From Limosilactobacillus portuensis (GTDB lineage: Bacteria; Bacillota; Bacilli; Lactobacillales; Lactobacillaceae), in contig NZ_JABUXQ010000005.1 of NCBI RefSeq assembly GCF_014838735.1, positions 1 to 64,000 on the forward strand: a DNA stretch of 64,000 bases, given 5' to 3'. The translations under genes and the position numbers were made by a program. Every line of letters begins with the position of its first letter. Positions within the stretch are counted from its first letter, which is position 1. The notes beneath the pieces are model-generated. The model was not told where the DNA came from, searched no databases, and saw nothing but the letters and a program-made list of their open reading frames with translations. Shown here piece by piece: positions 61,199 through 64,000 of this stretch.

Positions 61199-62155
61199 AT
61201 GGCCACTAAAAAAATGATCTTGGACCTAGATACCGGGGTCGATGATGCGTTAGCTCTTGCGTATGCAATTGCTGACCCACAGATTGACTTAATTGGGGTT
61301 GTTGCTTCTTATGGTAATAACTTACTAGAACAAACCGCTAAAAATTCATTACAGCTTCTTGAATTGCTCGGCCAAGATGTTCCTGTTTTTAAGGGCCTTA
61401 GCCATTCAAGTACTACTGATCATTTCAATGTCATGCAAGTCAGCAAGGAGATCCACGGAAGCAATGGAATTGGTGATATTTCACTCTCCGAACCGCGCCA
61501 TCAAGTTCAAGCAAAAGATGGTGTCGACTTTATCATTGAGGCGGCCCACCAGTACAGCAAAGATCTCATTATCGTTCCGACCGGCCCATTGACAAATCTT
61601 GCTGCTGCACTACATCGGGATCCACAGATTAGCCAATTAATCGGTAATGTTACTTTAATGGGTGGTGCGCTAACGGTCGAAGGAAACGTTAGCGATGTTG
61701 CCGAGGCGAATATCAATCAAGACGCCGAAGCAGCTAACGAGGTTTTTACCAGTCCATTACCAATTACAATGGTCGGCCTTGACGTTACTTTACGGACCCT
61801 CCTCACTAAAAAAGAAACTCAGCAGTGGCACAATTTGGGAACACGGGCTGGAATTGCTTATGCTGATCTTACCGACTTCTACATTGATGCCTATTACCGG
61901 TTAGGAATTGATAAGCGTGGCTGTGCAATTCATGATCCATTGGCAGTTGGCGTGGCAATTGACCCATCATTTGTAACCACCCTTGCCCTGCCAATGAAGG
62001 TTATTACCAATAAGCATAACTATGCCCGAACAATCGGGGATAAAACACGGCTGAATGAACCCCACCCAAATGTTAAGGTGGCAATTAACGTTAACCAAGA
62101 ACGATTTGTTCCCGTCTTTATGAACCACCTGACTAATCTTTTTGCTAATCACTAA
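61199..62155 (+). CDS. Inosine-uridine preferring nucleoside hydrolase family protein
   Basis: Ribonucleoside hydrolase of about 318 residues. The N-terminal calcium/ribose motif DLDTGVDDALAL is diagnostic, with VPTGPLTNLA and the late HDPLAVGVAID. ATG 61199 sits behind GGAGGAAAATATC; an ATG at 61184 overlaps that site. Role in purine or pyrimidine salvage; exact base preference unknown. Confidence 0.9.
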   Translation: MATKKMILDLDTGVDDALALAYAIADPQIDLIGVVASYGNNLLEQTAKNSLQLLELLGQDVPVFKGLSHSSTTDHFNVMQVSKEIHGSNGIGDISLSEPRHQVQAKDGVDFIIEAAHQYSKDLIIVPTGPLTNLAAALHRDPQISQLIGNVTLMGGALTVEGNVSDVAEANINQDAEAANEVFTSPLPITMVGLDVTLRTLLTKKETQQWHNLGTRAGIAYADLTDFYIDAYYRLGIDKRGCAIHDPLAVGVAIDPSFVTTLALPMKVITNKHNYARTIGDKTRLNEPHPNVKVAINVNQERFVPVFMNHLTNLFANH

Positions 62156-62184
62156 ATTAACTGTCGAAGAACCCATTTTTGTTG

Positions 62185-62190
62185 TATAAT
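62185..62190 (+). promoter_or_regulatory. -10 box of the TPP riboswitch transcript
   Basis: TATAAT, about 25 nt upstream of the riboswitch; no convincing -35 at 17 nt. Confidence 0.45.
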
Positions 62191-62212
62191 GGTAATAATA
62201 AAAGAAAATTAT

Positions 62213-62283
62213 ATGTCTGGGGTGCCACTTGGCTGAGATTAGACCCATTGAACCTGTCTAGATAATGCTAGCGAGGGAAGCGC
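62213..62283 (+). promoter_or_regulatory. TPP riboswitch (THI element)
   Basis: GGGGTGCC, CTGAGAT, ACCC, TTGAACCTG, TAGATAATGCTAGCG and AGGGAAG are all in order. This short form controls the following ykoE/ykoD genes by termination. Confidence 0.93.
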
Positions 62284-62301
62284 GTTTTTAATCGACCATT
62301 T

Positions 62302-62338
62302 AAGGAACCATGGCATTTTTTGTCACGGTTCTTTTTCT
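62302..62338 (+). terminator. TPP riboswitch terminator
   Basis: AAGGAACCATG pairs with CACGGTTCTTTTT. Confidence 0.8.
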
Positions 62339-62359
62339 TTCCCCAAGAAAGGAATTATT

Positions 62360-62917
62360 ATGTTTCATCAATTTCACTTAAAGGACATTATTCTCTTAGC
62401 AATCATCGGGATCGTTTTTGGAGTAATCTACTTAGCAACTGGTCTGCTCTACAACGGCTTAACAATTGCCCTGACTCCCTTTGGCTATGGACCAATGGCT
62501 AACGATATTACATTAGGTATTTGGTGTATGGCTGGTCCGTTAGCTGGTTTTATGCTCCGTCTTCCTGGTGCCTCATTTCTCGGTGAATTTCTTAGTGCCG
62601 TTGTGGAGATGCTCCTCGGTGATCAATGGGGTGTGACCACTCTGCTCTCAGGGCTGGTTCAAGGGATCGGGACTGAACTCGGTTTTACCTTAACGCTTTA
62701 TAAAATATACAATTGGGTGACCTTACTCCTCTCCGCAACCACTACCACGATTCTGACATTTGCCTGGGACTGGTTCCGCAATGGTTACAGCCATTTTCCA
62801 TTTTCAATGTTAATCGTGATGTTAATTGTTCGCTGGTTATCAATGTTTTTCTTCACCGGCGTCCTTGTTAAGCTCATCGTTAACCTGTTAAACAGAAGTC
62901 ACGTTCTTCCGAGGTAA
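62360..62917 (+). CDS. ykoE: YkoE-type ECF transporter S component (thiamine/HMP)
   Basis: Membrane substrate-binding subunit of 185 residues with about five helices (FHLKDIILLAIIGIVFGVIYLATG; the LPGASFLGEFLSAVVEM region). TPP riboswitch control supports thiamine or hydroxymethylpyrimidine as substrate. ATG follows AAGAAAGGA. Works with the ATPase encoded 5 nt downstream and presumably a YkoC-type T component beyond the window. Confidence 0.9.
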   Translation: MFHQFHLKDIILLAIIGIVFGVIYLATGLLYNGLTIALTPFGYGPMANDITLGIWCMAGPLAGFMLRLPGASFLGEFLSAVVEMLLGDQWGVTTLLSGLVQGIGTELGFTLTLYKIYNWVTLLLSATTTTILTFAWDWFRNGYSHFPFSMLIVMLIVRWLSMFFFTGVLVKLIVNLLNRSHVLPR

Positions 62918-62922
62918 AATAA

Positions 62923-64000
62923 ATGGAATCAATCGCTATTCAACACCTGACATTTTCATATGAGGACGGCCAGCCGATCCTTAATGACGTCTCCCTTGAA
63001 TTGCCACTTCATACTTCAATCATCTTTAGCGGGTCCGTTGGCAGTGGAAAAACAACCCTGCTGAAGTTGATCGCTGGCTTGCTTCCAAAATATGGTGGCA
63101 GCTGTTCAGGAAAAGTTGCCATTCCTAGCGGGCAGCGAGTTGGCATGCTCTTTCAAGATCCAGCGATGCAGTTCACGATGGATACCCCGCAACATGAATT
63201 AGAGTTTACCCTAGAGAATCTTCAAGTTCCCCACGAAGAAATCAATAAGCAGGTAAAGAGTGCCCTAACCTTTGTCGGCTTAGAAAAACTTGCCCAGCAA
63301 AAACTAACTACCCTTTCTGGCGGTCAATTACAGCGAGTTGCGTTGGCAATTACAATTGCTATGAAGGCGGAGATCATTCTACTAGACGAACCTTTTTCAA
63401 GTATTGATGAAGCTAACCGACAGTTTCTCCTTCAAAAGTTAACCCAACTACAAAATGAAAATGGCACAACGATCATTATCAGCGATCACGATCTCCATAA
63501 TTACCAAAAGTTTAGTCAGCTTGTTGTTCAGTTTCACAATTCTAAAGTCACCCTACTGTCACACCATGATAGTTTGATGCTTTTAGAAAATGCTAATCAC
63601 CAACATAGGAACAGGCTCACCACTAAGGTTCCGCCGCTAACTGCTAATATCGTTATGGAATTAAAAGATTATGCTGTAAGCCGTAATCAAACTTCCCTTA
63701 TTAGGCCCACCAGTTTAAATATCATTCAGAACAAAATCACCTTATTAACTGGTCCTAGTGGTGCGGGAAAATCAACTCTCCTCAAATCAATCGCTAAGCT
63801 AACTTCTTACCAGGGAAAAATAACATATAAGAAGCGAAATATTCAAAAAATATTCCCCGGGAAATATTATTCCAAAGTCGGTCTAATCTTCCAAGAAACT
63901 AATCAGCAATTCTTAAACGTTACTGTCGGTGAAGAATTAATGTTAAGCCTCAAGAATGGTCATAATCCGTTTCTAACTCAAAAGACGGTAAAAGAACTTT
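62923..64000 (+). CDS. ykoD: YkoD-type ECF transporter ATPase, tandem domains (partial)
   Basis: Open to the window edge (359 codons, no stop). Domain 1: Walker A GSVGSGKTT, signature LSGGQLQRV, Walker B IILLDEPFSSID. Domain 2 starts at about residue 245 with GPSGAGKST and Q-loop IFQETNQQF. Two fused ATPases are typical of YkoD. GAGGTAAAATAA before ATG. The 3' end lies outside. Confidence 0.9.
   Translation, partial: MESIAIQHLTFSYEDGQPILNDVSLELPLHTSIIFSGSVGSGKTTLLKLIAGLLPKYGGSCSGKVAIPSGQRVGMLFQDPAMQFTMDTPQHELEFTLENLQVPHEEINKQVKSALTFVGLEKLAQQKLTTLSGGQLQRVALAITIAMKAEIILLDEPFSSIDEANRQFLLQKLTQLQNENGTTIIISDHDLHNYQKFSQLVVQFHNSKVTLLSHHDSLMLLENANHQHRNRLTTKVPPLTANIVMELKDYAVSRNQTSLIRPTSLNIIQNKITLLTGPSGAGKSTLLKSIAKLTSYQGKITYKKRNIQKIFPGKYYSKVGLIFQETNQQFLNVTVGEELMLSLKNGHNPFLTQKTVKEL

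Overview
The window looks like chromosomal DNA of a heterofermentative lactic acid bacterium, most likely a Limosilactobacillus (L. vaginalis/reuteri group). The evidence is the roughly 40% GC content, strong AGGAGG-type ribosome sites, lactobacillar peptidases (PepX, PepI-type, C69 dipeptidase), T-boxes, and a histidine decarboxylation cluster with its own hisS as known from lactobacilli. The species is an inference. There is no phage, plasmid replication gene, transposase or CRISPR array.

Layout. 0-3.5 kb: HxlR regulator with a divergent zinc-type oxidoreductase, then a SteT-like serine/threonine exchanger behind a leader with a serine-rich mini-peptide. 3.5-7.4 kb: potABCD polyamine importer. 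8-12.2 kb: PepX, a proline iminopeptidase-type hydrolase and a HAD phosphatase. 12.5-17.7 kb: DHH phosphoesterase, a DUF2325-type protein, T-box(Ile)-brnQ and a glucosaminidase. 17.8-23.2 kb: CmpB-like membrane protein, ABC-F ATPase and a tryptophan-type ABC transporter (trpXYZ-like) behind a leader with a Trp-containing mini-peptide. 23.2-28.9 kb: CadD-like metal exporter with a CzrA-type sensor, a frameshifted MATE pump, terC-trxA, a pseudouridine synthase and a choloylglycine-hydrolase-family enzyme. 29-35.2 kb: CorA-like transporter, C69 dipeptidase, guanine riboswitch-pbuX, T-box(Tyr)-NhaC-family transporter. 35.2-41 kb: metF, a frameshifted metE, a LysR regulator and an MFS transporter. 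41-46.3 kb: hisS-hdcB-hdcA-hdcP histamine cluster beside tRNA-His(GTG). 46.5-53 kb: YfcC-type transporter with a GlnK/GlnL-like two-component system, and an ArcT/ArcD-like pair. 53-64 kb: cell-envelope genes (LTA synthase, DacA-type carboxypeptidase, L,D-transpeptidase), ferredoxin-NADP reductase, nucleoside hydrolase, TPP riboswitch-ykoE-ykoD.

The theme is nitrogen and amino-acid economy: peptide breakdown, many amino-acid, polyamine and purine transporters, and histidine decarboxylation, largely under RNA-level control (two T-boxes, two riboswitches, two apparent leader-peptide attenuators and an unclassified hisS leader).

The most unusual content is a family of large, modular palindromic repeats (at least a dozen units). 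They sit mostly right behind stop codons, and several supply the stop codon. Their stems differ between units but stay complementary. A second, unrelated 152-bp palindromic repeat occurs twice at convergent gene ends. Other notable points are an exact 16-bp inverted motif shared by the hdcA and hdcP leaders, single-base frameshifts in metE and the MATE gene, and a possible deletion at the arcD/arcT junction.
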